NCBI GenBank assembly: GCA_016717285.1
Contig: JADKFU010000005.1
Span: forward strand, 1,348,501 to 1,412,500
Length of the DNA stretch: 64,000 nucleotides
From: Chitinophagaceae bacterium
GTDB taxonomy: Bacteria; Bacteroidota; Bacteroidia; Chitinophagales; UBA10324
Direction: 5' to 3'
In this document: one piece after another, positions 1 to 9,688 of the stretch
Layout of the letters: the number at the start of each line of letters is the position of its first letter
How positions within the stretch are numbered: the first letter of the stretch is position 1
Notes under the pieces: model-generated
What the model was told of the DNA's origin: nothing
What the model saw: the letters and a program-made list of their open reading frames with translations, nothing else
Database searches by the model: none
Position numbers and translations under genes: made by a program

Positions 1-2052
1 ATTGCCGTTTTCATCTTCCGCCATCAGGATCATGCCTTTGGATTCGATGCCTTTGATTTTTCTCGGTGCAAGATTGGCCACCACACAAACCTGCTGACCA
101 ATGATATTTTCCGGTGCATAATGTTCTGCAATTCCGGATACGATGGTGCGAACTTCATTCCCAAGATTGATTTTCAATTGAAGGAGTTTGTCTGCTTTCT
201 TTACTTTTTCCGCAGCTTCAATAGTACCCACTCTTAATTCGAGTTTTGCAAAGTCGTCGTAAGTGATGGTGGATTTTTCAACGGTTGGTTCCGGACTTGA
301 TTGATTATCTGATGTAGTTGTAGTGACAACCACTTGTTTTGTTGCCTGCAGTTTATCAAGTTGCATTGTAATTTCTTCGTCTTCAATTTTCTTAAATAAA
401 AGAGAGGCTTCACCCAATTGATGTCCGGGTTTCATCAATTGTTTTCCGATCGCATCATCCCACTTCACATTATCAAGCTGCAGCATCTTTAATATTTTTT
501 CTGAAGTGGCGGGAATAAACGGCTGGCATAAAATGGCAAGAGCTGCTGTAATTTCCAATGATAGATTGAGGATGGTTTCCACGCGTTGCCTGTCGGTATT
601 GATTACTTTCCAGGGTTCATTGTCTGCAAGATATTTATTGCCGGTGCGGGCGAGATTCATTAATTCGCTCAAGGCATCACGAAAACGATATGCTTCAATA
701 TTGTCTGCAATTTTCTGTGGAATACTTCTTAATTGTTCCAGGCAATCGTTGTCAAGTGCATTCAATTCATGTCGTGGCGGAACCTTGCTTTCGAAATAAT
801 TCCTGGTAAGAACCAATGTGCGGTTTACAAAATTTCCAAGTATCGCGACGAGTTCATTGTTGATGCGTGCCTGGTAATCTTTCCAGGAAAAATCACTGTC
901 TTTTGCTTCGGGTAAGATGGAAGTGAGTACATAGCGCAGTTCATCCTGCTTACCAGGAAAGTCAATTAAATAATCATGCAGCCAGACTGCCCAGTTGCGT
1001 GAAGTCGAAAGTTTATCTCCTTCAAGATTCAGGAATTCATTTGCAGGTACATTATCAGGAACAATGTATTCGCCATGCGCATGCAGAATAGCTGGAAAAA
1101 TGATGCAGTGAAAAACAATGTTGTCTTTGCCGATGAAGTGAATGAGTTTTGAATCAGGACTTTTCCAGTAATCTTCCCAGGAAGCAGACTTTACATTTTC
1201 CAGGTTCTTGATTTCCGGCTTCCTGTTTATAAAATATTCTTTCGTCGCGGAAATGTATCCAATCGGTGCATCAAACCAAACATACATTACTTTACCTTCC
1301 GAGTCAGGCAACGGCACTTTCACGCCCCATTCCAGATCTCTCGTCATGGCACGTGGCTGCAAGCCTTGATCGAGCCATGATTTGCACTGGCCGTACACAT
1401 TTGCTTTCCAGTCTTCTTTGTGACCTTCCAAAATCCATTCACGCAACCATCCTTCATAATTTTGCAAGGGCAGGAACCAGTGTTTGGTTTCCTTTAGTAT
1501 GGGTGATTTTCCACTTAGCGCAGACACAGGATTGATCAGATCTTTGGGAGAAAGAGAAGTGCCGCAGCGTTCGCATTGATCACCATAAGCTTTTTCATAA
1601 CCGCAGTTCGGACAAGTGCCCTGAATGTAACGATCTGCTAAAAATGTTTTTTCCTGTTCGTCATAAAACTGCAAAGAGGTTTCTTCAATAAAATCATTCT
1701 TCTTATACAGGTTCAGAAAGAATTCCTGTGCTGTTTCGTGGTGAACAATGTTGGAAGTACGGGAATAGATATCGAAGGAAATCCCGAATTGTTCAAAGCT
1801 GGTTTTCATCAGTTGATGATATTTATCAACGAACTGTTGTGGCGTGATACCCTCTTTACGCGCACCTAATGTGATAGGAACACCATGTTCATCAGAACCG
1901 CAAACAAATATTACATCATCGTTTCTCAACCTTCTGTACCGGACATAAATATCTGAAGGAATGTAAGCACCGGCGAGATGGCCTAAATGAATACCGCCAT
2001 TTGCATAAGGCAATGCAGCGGTTACTGTATATCGTTTGGGTGTGTTTTTCAT
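1..2052 (-). CDS. metG: Methionyl-tRNA synthetase (C-terminus cut by window edge)
   Basis: Charges tRNA-Met with methionine in the cytoplasm. The frame is open from the ATG at 2052 to the window edge (684 codons), so only roughly the last ten to fifteen residues should be missing. Visible landmarks in order: N-terminal PYANGGIHLGH (HIGH motif), a zinc knuckle with CPNC and CERC pairs, a KMSKS-like KLSTSR loop, the anticodon-binding helical domain, and a C-terminal tRNA-binding (Trbp111/EMAP-like) domain starting near TYDDFAKLELRVGTIEAAEK and running to the edge at LMAEDENGN. This is the long, dimer-forming MetG type usual in Bacteroidota. It is divergent from the LD-carboxypeptidase gene, with about 230 bases between them. 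Confidence 0.96.
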   Translation of the reverse strand, partial: MKNTPKRYTVTAALPYANGGIHLGHLAGAYIPSDIYVRYRRLRNDDVIFVCGSDEHGVPITLGARKEGITPQQFVDKYHQLMKTSFEQFGISFDIYSRTSNIVHHETAQEFFLNLYKKNDFIEETSLQFYDEQEKTFLADRYIQGTCPNCGYEKAYGDQCERCGTSLSPKDLINPVSALSGKSPILKETKHWFLPLQNYEGWLREWILEGHKEDWKANVYGQCKSWLDQGLQPRAMTRDLEWGVKVPLPDSEGKVMYVWFDAPIGYISATKEYFINRKPEIKNLENVKSASWEDYWKSPDSKLIHFIGKDNIVFHCIIFPAILHAHGEYIVPDNVPANEFLNLEGDKLSTSRNWAVWLHDYLIDFPGKQDELRYVLTSILPEAKDSDFSWKDYQARINNELVAILGNFVNRTLVLTRNYFESKVPPRHELNALDNDCLEQLRSIPQKIADNIEAYRFRDALSELMNLARTGNKYLADNEPWKVINTDRQRVETILNLSLEITAALAILCQPFIPATSEKILKMLQLDNVKWDDAIGKQLMKPGHQLGEASLLFKKIEDEEITMQLDKLQATKQVVVTTTTSDNQSSPEPTVEKSTITYDDFAKLELRVGTIEAAEKVKKADKLLQLKINLGNEVRTIVSGIAEHYAPENIIGQQVCVVANLAPRKIKGIESKGMILMAEDENGN

Positions 2053-2286
2053 GGCGGACGCAAAAATCAGCATAAATTTATACAAGTTAGCATTCCTGAT
2101 GAAGATGATTATTTTTGAAAAAAATACTTAAGTGCGGTGCCAGCGTCTGAGCATGCTGATTCCCGGCCAGCGAATGTTGAGACAGGTTTCGAAAAGCTGC
2201 AGGATGATCCATTCAATTCAAAACGTTCGCTGATCTTTTCCAGACCTTGCCAGTTTGAACTTCGTGATAACTTATAAACAGAACTT

Positions 2287-3213
2287 ATGAAAAAACCTGT
2301 AGCCTTACGACCCGGAGATAAAATTGGCATTGTATCCACTGCAAGAAAAATTTCCCTTTCGGAAATTCAATCCTGCATTAATACTTTAACTAATTGGAAA
2401 CTGGAAGCAGTGATTGGGAATACCATTGGAGCTGAAGATTTTCAATTCGCAGGAGCGGATGACATTCGTACTGCTGATTTGCAAAGTATGCTGGACGATG
2501 AATCAATAAAGGCCATCCTTTTTGCAAGAGGAGGCTATGGAACGCTTCGAATTATTGATGCGATTGACTGGCGCAAATTTCTGAAGCAACCTAAATGGCT
2601 TTGTGGTTTCAGCGACATTACGGTGATACATTCACATCTGCATACTATTTACAATTTGCCTTCTGTTCATTCTATTATGGGAATTAATTTTTCCACTGCA
2701 ACGGATGAATCTGTTACCTCATTACAAACTGTTTTATTTGGAAAAAGGTCCAGGTACACTTTCAGTTCCCATGATTTAAACAGGCCGGGAAAGTGCAGTG
2801 GTATTCTTTGCGGAGGGAATCTTTCCATCTTGTATGCATTGAATGGTTCCGTTTCTGATCTTGAAACAACAGGAAAAATTTTATTCATTGAAGATATTGA
2901 TGAGCAGCTCTATCATGTAGACCGCATGATGATCAACCTGAAACGGAGTGGCAAACTGGAATCATTGGCTGGCTTGTTAGTCGGTCATCTTTCAGACATG
3001 AAGAATAAGGATGAAAAAAATCCATTTGGAAAATCAGCGTATGAAATCATTGCGGAGCATGTGGCAGAATACGATTATCCGGTTTGCTATGGATTTCCTT
3101 CCGGGCACGAAGCGGATAACCGAACGTTGGTAATGGGCAGAAGTTGGGAAATGGAAGCTGCGACAGAATGTGTAATAAAAATGCAGGAGGTTCCCAGCAT
3201 TGTGAATTCCTGA
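2287..3213 (+). CDS. LD-carboxypeptidase, peptidase family S66
   Basis: Probable muramoyltetrapeptide carboxypeptidase that removes the terminal D-Ala from murein tetrapeptides during cell wall recycling. The 308-residue length fits family S66 (LdcA). Family landmarks are visible: the start motif ALRPGDKIGIVSTAR, the ARGGYG turn near residue 80, the nucleophile Ser109 in GFSDIT, Glu202 in LFIEDIDE and His274 in PSGHEADN, which together make the Ser-Glu-His triad of this family. No signal peptide is seen, so a cytoplasmic location is likely. The gene converges on the plug-like gene with only 9 bases between stops. Specificity for tetrapeptides is inferred from the family. Confidence 0.9.
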   Translation: MKKPVALRPGDKIGIVSTARKISLSEIQSCINTLTNWKLEAVIGNTIGAEDFQFAGADDIRTADLQSMLDDESIKAILFARGGYGTLRIIDAIDWRKFLKQPKWLCGFSDITVIHSHLHTIYNLPSVHSIMGINFSTATDESVTSLQTVLFGKRSRYTFSSHDLNRPGKCSGILCGGNLSILYALNGSVSDLETTGKILFIEDIDEQLYHVDRMMINLKRSGKLESLAGLLVGHLSDMKNKDEKNPFGKSAYEIIAEHVAEYDYPVCYGFPSGHEADNRTLVMGRSWEMEAATECVIKMQEVPSIVNS

Positions 3214-3222
3214 TAACAGTTT

Positions 3223-4521
3223 CTACTTGTTCCTGTTAAAAGAATCTGTCACTTTATAACCAATCACCTCATCGTAGCGACTGCCGAATGAGCGGAAGTA
3301 AACAAGAATCTGGTACGTGTTTTCAGTTTCATAAGAGTTTCCTTCCATCATGTCGTTGGAGGCGATGCCTGTTTCCTTATCCAGGGTTAAATATTCATAC
3401 TCATAGTAGCCTTGCTTCAAATATGCTTTCCCCTGGTAGGCATGCAGCTTAGCGTCGTAATGCATCTTAAACTCATCAGATAATTTCCAATCAGTCAATT
3501 TACCCGTTATAAACAGATCCATATTTTGCAAAGGGTAATCAAATGGGAGGGAAAAAAGCACCCAGGTATAATCAGGTTCCGCATTCTGATTAAATCCTTC
3601 AATAATTCCGGGAATAAATTTTCCGTTGATATCAGAATGTACGGAGTAAGTCTCCTCTGCCCGTGATTCATCCGGAAACAAAATCACTTCAGTTTGCCGG
3701 TTATCAAAGTTTAATTCACGTACATGATCAGTGCGGTAACGAATACTGCGTGAATCGAAATAGCGAAATTCTTTTCCTGCCGGGAAAGCATTTTTAAGAT
3801 CATAGGTATAATCGAGTTGATAAGGTTTCATAAAAAGCGGTTGCAGATGCGCAATCGCATTGTCCCACCGGAAATTCTGCATGAGTAAAACCCTTACGTC
3901 TGTTATTGGATTTGAAATGGTTAAGCCGTTGTAGCGGATAGTGAAATCAACTTCCTGATAACGGGTACTGAATTTTGGATCGTAGGGTGGATGAACGTTT
4001 GTAATAACTTCCGCTTTGCTGGAGAACACAACAAACCGTCGCGTGATGATAGGGCGATCGGGATCGTTATCAGCATATACTTTAAGAATGTAATTTCCTG
4101 ATTTGGTGAGTTTCATGTTTTCATTTGGAAATAATACTTCATAGTGTGTGTAGGTTTGCAACGTGGTAAATGAAAATTCAAAGGTGTTGATGTCCTGTTC
4201 CCGGAAACCGTCGATGTAATCAAATTCATTCAACTCAGATTTGGTCCAGTCGAAGTTGCAATGCACAATGGTGTAATAATAATTTCTTTTGTCGCCGTTC
4301 AGGTCATCAAATTCAAGGTGCAGTTGTGATGAACCATTCAATGGAATTACCGGATCACTTAGCAGGATCGGATCCAGGTAGAGTTGCACCGTCTTTATAT
4401 TGGGAACATACACCTGGTCCTGGTAAACAGTGATGTCATCCTGTGCAAATGCATGCACGCAGCACAAACTCAACAGGAAAGTTGTGATTAATGATGATTT
4501 GAAAAAAATATTTTTACGCAT
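3223..4521 (-). CDS. Type IX secretion system plug-like protein (DUF5103 family)
   Basis: A 432-residue exported protein with an N-terminal signal peptide ending near HAFAQ. The sequence resembles the DUF5103 family, now linked to the plug protein that closes the SprA translocon of the T9SS: an early stretch LNGSSQLHLEFDDLNGDKRN, then YYYTIVHCNFDWT, then GFREQDINTFEFSF, and a C-terminal part rich in aromatic residues. No enzyme motif is visible. The family link rests on recalled sequence pattern, so the exact role is less certain than the family. The window also encodes three proteins with T9SS sorting domains, so a T9SS must be present. The gene stands alone between a convergent neighbour and the divergent SusC gene. 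Confidence 0.75.
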   Translation of the reverse strand: MRKNIFFKSSLITTFLLSLCCVHAFAQDDITVYQDQVYVPNIKTVQLYLDPILLSDPVIPLNGSSQLHLEFDDLNGDKRNYYYTIVHCNFDWTKSELNEFDYIDGFREQDINTFEFSFTTLQTYTHYEVLFPNENMKLTKSGNYILKVYADNDPDRPIITRRFVVFSSKAEVITNVHPPYDPKFSTRYQEVDFTIRYNGLTISNPITDVRVLLMQNFRWDNAIAHLQPLFMKPYQLDYTYDLKNAFPAGKEFRYFDSRSIRYRTDHVRELNFDNRQTEVILFPDESRAEETYSVHSDINGKFIPGIIEGFNQNAEPDYTWVLFSLPFDYPLQNMDLFITGKLTDWKLSDEFKMHYDAKLHAYQGKAYLKQGYYEYEYLTLDKETGIASNDMMEGNSYETENTYQILVYFRSFGSRYDEVIGYKVTDSFNRNK

Positions 4522-4689
4522 TGTTTCCCGTGACTGCTTTGAAAAACGGCCAGCTAAAATAATGGCAATTAACGGTTGTTGCGAATTTTAAGTCTGGTGT
4601 AGAAATATTTTCTTTCAATAAATAAATGAAAGCGGCGATGAATGCCGTGTATTTTATTGTTCGTTTTGCGCTGGTATTCAAATAAAAAC

Positions 4690-4706
4690 CGGTTGCAGTC
4701 GGTTGC
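4690..4706 (+). repeat. Direct repeat CGGTTGC x2 upstream of SusC
   Basis: Two copies of CGGTTGC begin 10 bases apart (4690-4696 and 4700-4706), about 145 bases before the SusC start. One helical turn between copies would suit a regulator binding site, but no regulator gene lies in this window, so a function is only a guess. Confidence 0.3.
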
Positions 4707-4838
4707 GAAATAAAAAAATATAAAGTTTCATATTACATAAAATATTTAAGGAACAATTGCCGCGATAATTTTCAAAAACATACTATCAATCATTTTATGA
4801 GTACTTTGAAGGACCGCACGAAGACTTAAGCAGTCAGT

Positions 4839-4843
4839 GGAGG
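4839..4843 (+). promoter_or_regulatory. Shine-Dalgarno-like site of the SusC gene
   Basis: GGAGG lies 6 bases before the ATG at 4850. This is a strong site in a phylum that often lacks Shine-Dalgarno sequences, and it supports the chosen SusC start. Confidence 0.5.
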
Positions 4844-4849
4844 TAACCT

Positions 4850-7800
4850 ATGATACAGACGTACTTTAAAATTTTTACATACCTACTGGTGTTTAATCTG
4901 GTTTTCTTTTCCATAGATGTAGTGGCCCAAAATGTTTCCATTACCGGAAGAGTAATTGATAGCAAAGGCGCACCCATCTCTTATGCCACTGTAGTTTTAG
5001 AAGGCACTCAATATGGTTCTAATAGTGAAGATGATGGCACCTATTCCATTAATGAGGTGGCTCCGGGAAATTATACTTTAAAAGCTTCATATGTAGGCTT
5101 TGTTGATTTCAGGCAATCAGTTGAAGTTGCTGATGTCGCATTGATGATTAACATTAAGCTGGATGCTGATTATAAAACTTTGAATGAAGTAGTGGTGGTT
5201 GGGTATGGCACGGAAAAGCGTTCTAATATTTCCGGTGCAGTTTCCATTGTAGATGTAGAAGGACTTGCAAAGCTGCCTGTTGGAAATGTTGATCAGGCGT
5301 TGCAGGGAAAAGTTTCCGGCGTCCGTATCACACAATCAACCGGGCAACCGGGCGAAGGTGTAGCAGTAAGGATACGTGGTGTTGGCACCATCAACGATAA
5401 CAATCCCCTTTTCATCATTGATGGTATTCCATCAAAAGACGGTATCAATTTTCTATCAGCGAATGATATTGAATCCATCACTGTTTTAAAAGATGCCGCG
5501 TCAGCGGCCATTTACGGGGCCCGAGCTGCAAATGGTGTGGTAGTAGTTACCACTAAGAGTGGAAAAAAGGGTGATGCAAAAGTGACCTATTCAGGATATG
5601 CAGGTTTTCAAACGCACGGTGATCTGCCTGAGATGACGAATACTGCGGAGTATGTACAACTTTTTAATGAAGCAGTGGCCAATGATAACCTCGATATTTC
5701 CAACGCTGCATTAAAGCGCAAGCCAATTCCTGAAGGTCTGGACATGGCAGATACAGATTGGCTGAATGAAATTTTTCAGAATGGAATGATTCAGAGTCAT
5801 GAGCTTTCTGTTTCCGGCGGAACAGATAAAACACTTTATTATGTAGCAGCAGATTATTTTAAACAGGAAGGGATCATTTTGAATTCCTCCTACGAACGTT
5901 TTTCTACCAATGCAAAACTCAATATTGCGCTCAACAATAAATTGACCGTCGGCAATAACATCAACATTTCATATAGCAACAGGAACATTGTAGGCAGCTC
6001 AGGTGATGGATATGGAGGAAATGGGGGAAGTGTAGTTCGCTATGCCTTGTTTCGCACACCTGCCATTCCTGTATTTAATGAAGACGGCAGCTATACTGAT
6101 CTTCCACAGTATCCTGAATTTTTCGGAGATGGATATAACCCGGTTGCCCTGGCTGTTTATTCAGATAATACAGAAAATCAATACAGGACTTTCGGCGATG
6201 TATTTCTGGAATACAAGATCTTGAAAGACCTCACTTTCAAGTCTGATGCGGGAATGGATTTAATTATTACGGATGCGCGTCGCTTCGACAGAAATTACGG
6301 AACAAATGGACGAATCAACAGCCCAAACAGACTTACCGTCAGCACAGCCAATAACATAAACCTCATCTGGAACAATACATTGCGTTACAATAAAGTCTTT
6401 AACACGGTGCACAATATCTCTGCTACGCTTGGTACCGAAGCCATTAGCAATAACAATACGATTCACGGAGGCACTGATCATGATTTTCCGGAGCAGCTTG
6501 ACAACCTGATTTACCTGGGTAATGGAAGCGATATAAATTCTCAGACCGCTTTTTCAGCGCAACAACAATGGCGCCTTTTCTCGCTTTTCGGAAATGTAAA
6601 TTATTCTTATGATGACCGATACCTGTTATCAGGCACTGTTCGGCGCGATGGTTCCTCCAGGTTTTCAGCTGACAACAGGTACGGTACCTTCTTTTCCGGA
6701 TCTGCAGGATGGAACATGCACAATGAAAAGTGGCTCAAGGATAAAATGCCTTCTGTTTCAAAGTTACGGTTAAGAGCAAGCTTTGGTGAACTAGGCAATC
6801 AGGATATCGGAAATTATCCGTGGGCTTCCGTGATCGGACAAGGTTATAACTATGTGTTCGGAGCAACACCGGTCAGCAACTCCGGTTATACTGTTTCTAC
6901 GCGTGGCAATGAAAATGTGAAGTGGGAATCCTCCACGCAAACTGATTTTGGAATTGACTTTGGAATACTGCAGGATAAGTTCACTTTCACGGTAGATTAT
7001 TTTATAAAGATAACATCTGACATGCTGATTCCTGTGCCTTTGCCGTTGATTGGCGGAAGTGCTTCTACTCCCTATGCCAATGCGGGAAAGGTGCAAAACA
7101 AAGGATTTGAGTTTGAGCTGAATTATCAAAACAATGAAGGAAAGCTGAAGTATGAATTAAACGGAAATCTGGCAACCTTGCAAAATAAAGTGCTTGAGCT
7201 GGCTGATGGCGCTCCGATTCCCGGTGGAAGAATTGATAATGGAATTTATGCCACCCTCACAACAGTAGGTGAACCCATTGGGTCATTTTATATGTATGAA
7301 ATGGAAGGCATCTTTCAAAACAATGCGGATATTTTTGGACATGCTTACCAGGGAACTTATATCCGTCCCGGTGATGTGAAATTTAAAGATCAGAACAAAG
7401 ATGGTGTGATTGATGAAAATGACAGAACATTTTTAGGCAGCGCCATACCCAAATTTATTTATGGTTTCACGGCTAACCTGCAGTATGCAAATTTTGATTT
7501 CTCTGTTTTCTTCCAGGGTTCTTATGGCAATAAAATATACCTTCAGGTGAACCAGGACATTGAAGGATTCTACCGTGCATTTAACCTGACGCAAAATGTA
7601 TATGACAACCACTGGACAGGAGAAGGTACCAGCGATACGGAGCCACGTGTTTCCTGGCTGGGATCAACCAATAATAAAACACCATCCAGCAGATTTTTGC
7701 AGGATGCGTCTTACCTGCGTTTGAAAAATTTGCAAATCGGTTACAATATTCCTAAACAGGCACTTGATAAAATTCATATGAAAGGAATCAGAATTTATGT

Positions 7801-7972
7801 GACTGGTGAAAACCTTTTGACATTTACCCAATTCAAAGGGCTTGATCCGGAAATGCATACGAGTGATAATCTTAATTCAGAAACATACGGAGGTGATTTA
7901 GCTGCAGGAATCGATTGGGGAACATACCCCAGTGCCCGCAGCTACATTGCCGGCATCAATGTTACTTTCTGA
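4850..7972 (+). CDS. SusC/RagA-type TonB-linked outer membrane receptor
   Basis: A 1,040-residue TonB-dependent transporter that would move oligosaccharides across the outer membrane together with the SusD partner encoded next. In order: a signal peptide ending near VVAQ, a carboxypeptidase-regulatory-like beta sandwich (VSITGRVIDSKGAPISYATV), the SusC signature around LNEVVVVGYGTEKRSNISGA, a plug domain (VDQALQGKVSGVRI, then RIRGVGTINDNNPLFIIDG and SAAIYGARAANGVVVVTTK), and a 22-strand type barrel ending in a terminal Phe (GINVTF). Full length and intact. It opens the carbohydrate locus that runs to 20346. The substrate cannot be read from the receptor; the downstream GH130 genes suggest a mannoside. 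Confidence 0.95.
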   Translation: MIQTYFKIFTYLLVFNLVFFSIDVVAQNVSITGRVIDSKGAPISYATVVLEGTQYGSNSEDDGTYSINEVAPGNYTLKASYVGFVDFRQSVEVADVALMINIKLDADYKTLNEVVVVGYGTEKRSNISGAVSIVDVEGLAKLPVGNVDQALQGKVSGVRITQSTGQPGEGVAVRIRGVGTINDNNPLFIIDGIPSKDGINFLSANDIESITVLKDAASAAIYGARAANGVVVVTTKSGKKGDAKVTYSGYAGFQTHGDLPEMTNTAEYVQLFNEAVANDNLDISNAALKRKPIPEGLDMADTDWLNEIFQNGMIQSHELSVSGGTDKTLYYVAADYFKQEGIILNSSYERFSTNAKLNIALNNKLTVGNNINISYSNRNIVGSSGDGYGGNGGSVVRYALFRTPAIPVFNEDGSYTDLPQYPEFFGDGYNPVALAVYSDNTENQYRTFGDVFLEYKILKDLTFKSDAGMDLIITDARRFDRNYGTNGRINSPNRLTVSTANNINLIWNNTLRYNKVFNTVHNISATLGTEAISNNNTIHGGTDHDFPEQLDNLIYLGNGSDINSQTAFSAQQQWRLFSLFGNVNYSYDDRYLLSGTVRRDGSSRFSADNRYGTFFSGSAGWNMHNEKWLKDKMPSVSKLRLRASFGELGNQDIGNYPWASVIGQGYNYVFGATPVSNSGYTVSTRGNENVKWESSTQTDFGIDFGILQDKFTFTVDYFIKITSDMLIPVPLPLIGGSASTPYANAGKVQNKGFEFELNYQNNEGKLKYELNGNLATLQNKVLELADGAPIPGGRIDNGIYATLTTVGEPIGSFYMYEMEGIFQNNADIFGHAYQGTYIRPGDVKFKDQNKDGVIDENDRTFLGSAIPKFIYGFTANLQYANFDFSVFFQGSYGNKIYLQVNQDIEGFYRAFNLTQNVYDNHWTGEGTSDTEPRVSWLGSTNNKTPSSRFLQDASYLRLKNLQIGYNIPKQALDKIHMKGIRIYVTGENLLTFTQFKGLDPEMHTSDNLNSETYGGDLAAGIDWGTYPSARSYIAGINVTF

Positions 7973-8131
7973 TTCTTAAATAGTGCTGAGTATATTAAGC
8001 GTATATTCGGCAACAGAACGCAGTTTCATTTTTTCTCCATTTTACTGCCCGGGTCGGAGTTAAAGTGTCATCGATCAAAAAATGTAACCGGACTCGAATT
8101 TTTTTTCACGCGTTTATTACCTCCTTAATCA

Positions 8132-9649
8132 ATGAAGAAGTGCTTTGTAAAAAGTGCGCTAATTGCTTTTGTCTTTCTATCAGTTACAGGATGCAAGAAA
8201 TTTCTGACTACGGAAGTGTTAGGAGTGTACCCCGAATCTGAATTTTATACTACACAGGAACAAGCAGTATTGGCGATTAATGCTGCATATCAGTTGCTTT
8301 CTTTTCCGGCAGGCTTCCAGGGAACCAATGCACAAAACAGAATTTGGGTGTTTGGAGATGTGGCATCTGATGATGCGGCGAAGGGAGGCATTGCCGGCGA
8401 TCAGGCGGATATCGGACTCATTGATGACTTCAACATTACCGCAATCAACGGCAATCTGGAAAATGAATGGGAAAGATTGTATGAAGGTATCACACGGGCC
8501 AACATCGTGCTTGATAAGATTCCTGCAATAGAAATGGATGAAGCATTGAAAGCAAGAATACTTGCGGAAGCAAAATTTCTACGCGCCTACTATTATTTCA
8601 CACTGGTCAATATTTTTGGTGATGTGCCTGTTATACTTGAACCATTAGGTGCGGAAGAGTTACAAATACCGCAATCACCTGTTCAAACGATTTTTGAAAC
8701 AGTAATAGAGCAGGACTTACTTGATGCTGCACCAAACCTGCCCCTCAGTTATTCAGGTGTGGATGTTGGACGCGTAACACAAGGCGCGGCCAATGCATTG
8801 CTGGCCAAAGCTTATCTATTTCAATCCAAATGGGATCTTGCTGCCACCAAAGCCGAAGAAGTAATTGGGAGTCAGCAATATCAGCTTATGTTTCAGTATG
8901 CTCAGAATTTCAGTGCTGATTACAAAAACAACATCGAATCTGTTTTTGAAGTGCAGCATTTAAATGCACAGGATCCTTTTACGGGCAATGTTTTGAACCA
9001 ATGGTTTGCACCCGCGGTGGAAGGCGGTTATTTCTTTAATGCACCCACACAGGATTTTGTAGATGAGTTTGAAAAAACTACAGAAGGAATTCCTGATCCG
9101 CGATTAGATTATACAGTGGGCCGCGACAGCATGCCTTGGTACAATGGCGAAATATTTAGCAAAGACTGGTCGCCTACAGGCTATCTTACCAGGAAACATC
9201 AACAACCTTTTTCAGAAATACCTATCAACCTTAAAGGTGACGGCAGCATCAATTATATCGCCATTCGTTATGCCGATGTTTTATTATGGGATGCAGAAGC
9301 ACTGAATGAATCCGGAAGGACTGCGGAAGCATTGATACCACTTAATGAAGTCAGAAAGCGGGCCCGCGAAAGTTACCTCTATGATAATCTGTTGCCAGGC
9401 TTTGGAAATATTCCGGCAGGACTTTTGCCTGACGTCGCCGCCGGAAGTAAAGAATCTGTGCGTGCGGCCATCCAACATGAACGAAGGGTAGAACTGGGTT
9501 GTGAGTTTCATCGCTATTTCGACGTTATCCGTTACGGTGAATCGTATGCAACACAAGCTTTTGCTGACAAGCCTTTTTTTAATTATCAGACCAATAAATA
9601 TTTTCCCATTCCACAAAGCGAGAGAGACAGAAATCACGCTTTGTATTAA
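8132..9649 (+). CDS. SusD/RagB-type surface glycan-binding lipoprotein
   Basis: A 505-residue lipoprotein that forms the lid over the SusC barrel and binds glycan at the cell surface. The lipobox VTGC places the lipidated Cys at residue 21. Family features are the N-terminal TTEVLGVYPESEFYTT region, TPR-like helices with LAEAKFLRAYYYFTLVNIFGDVP, and the C-terminal RHQ/ERRVELGCEFHRYFDVIRYG region, then the typical ending FPIPQSERDRN. The gap to SusC is 159 bases, longer than in many susCD pairs, with no terminator seen. Intact and of normal length. Confidence 0.95.
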   Translation: MKKCFVKSALIAFVFLSVTGCKKFLTTEVLGVYPESEFYTTQEQAVLAINAAYQLLSFPAGFQGTNAQNRIWVFGDVASDDAAKGGIAGDQADIGLIDDFNITAINGNLENEWERLYEGITRANIVLDKIPAIEMDEALKARILAEAKFLRAYYYFTLVNIFGDVPVILEPLGAEELQIPQSPVQTIFETVIEQDLLDAAPNLPLSYSGVDVGRVTQGAANALLAKAYLFQSKWDLAATKAEEVIGSQQYQLMFQYAQNFSADYKNNIESVFEVQHLNAQDPFTGNVLNQWFAPAVEGGYFFNAPTQDFVDEFEKTTEGIPDPRLDYTVGRDSMPWYNGEIFSKDWSPTGYLTRKHQQPFSEIPINLKGDGSINYIAIRYADVLLWDAEALNESGRTAEALIPLNEVRKRARESYLYDNLLPGFGNIPAGLLPDVAAGSKESVRAAIQHERRVELGCEFHRYFDVIRYGESYATQAFADKPFFNYQTNKYFPIPQSERDRNHALY

Positions 9650-9688
9650 CCTTCTTTTATTTTTAACAATTAAACAAATCAAAAAAAC

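Larger units (their letters stand above)
4522..4849. other. Intergenic region between divergent plug-like and SusC genes
   Basis: This 328-base region must hold the promoters of both divergent genes. It is AT-rich. It contains a short direct repeat CGGTTGC at 4690 and 4700, with a related CGGTTGTTGCG at 4573. No clear TTTG/TAnnTTTG promoter pair was found. No small ORF or RNA is apparent. Confidence 0.5.
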
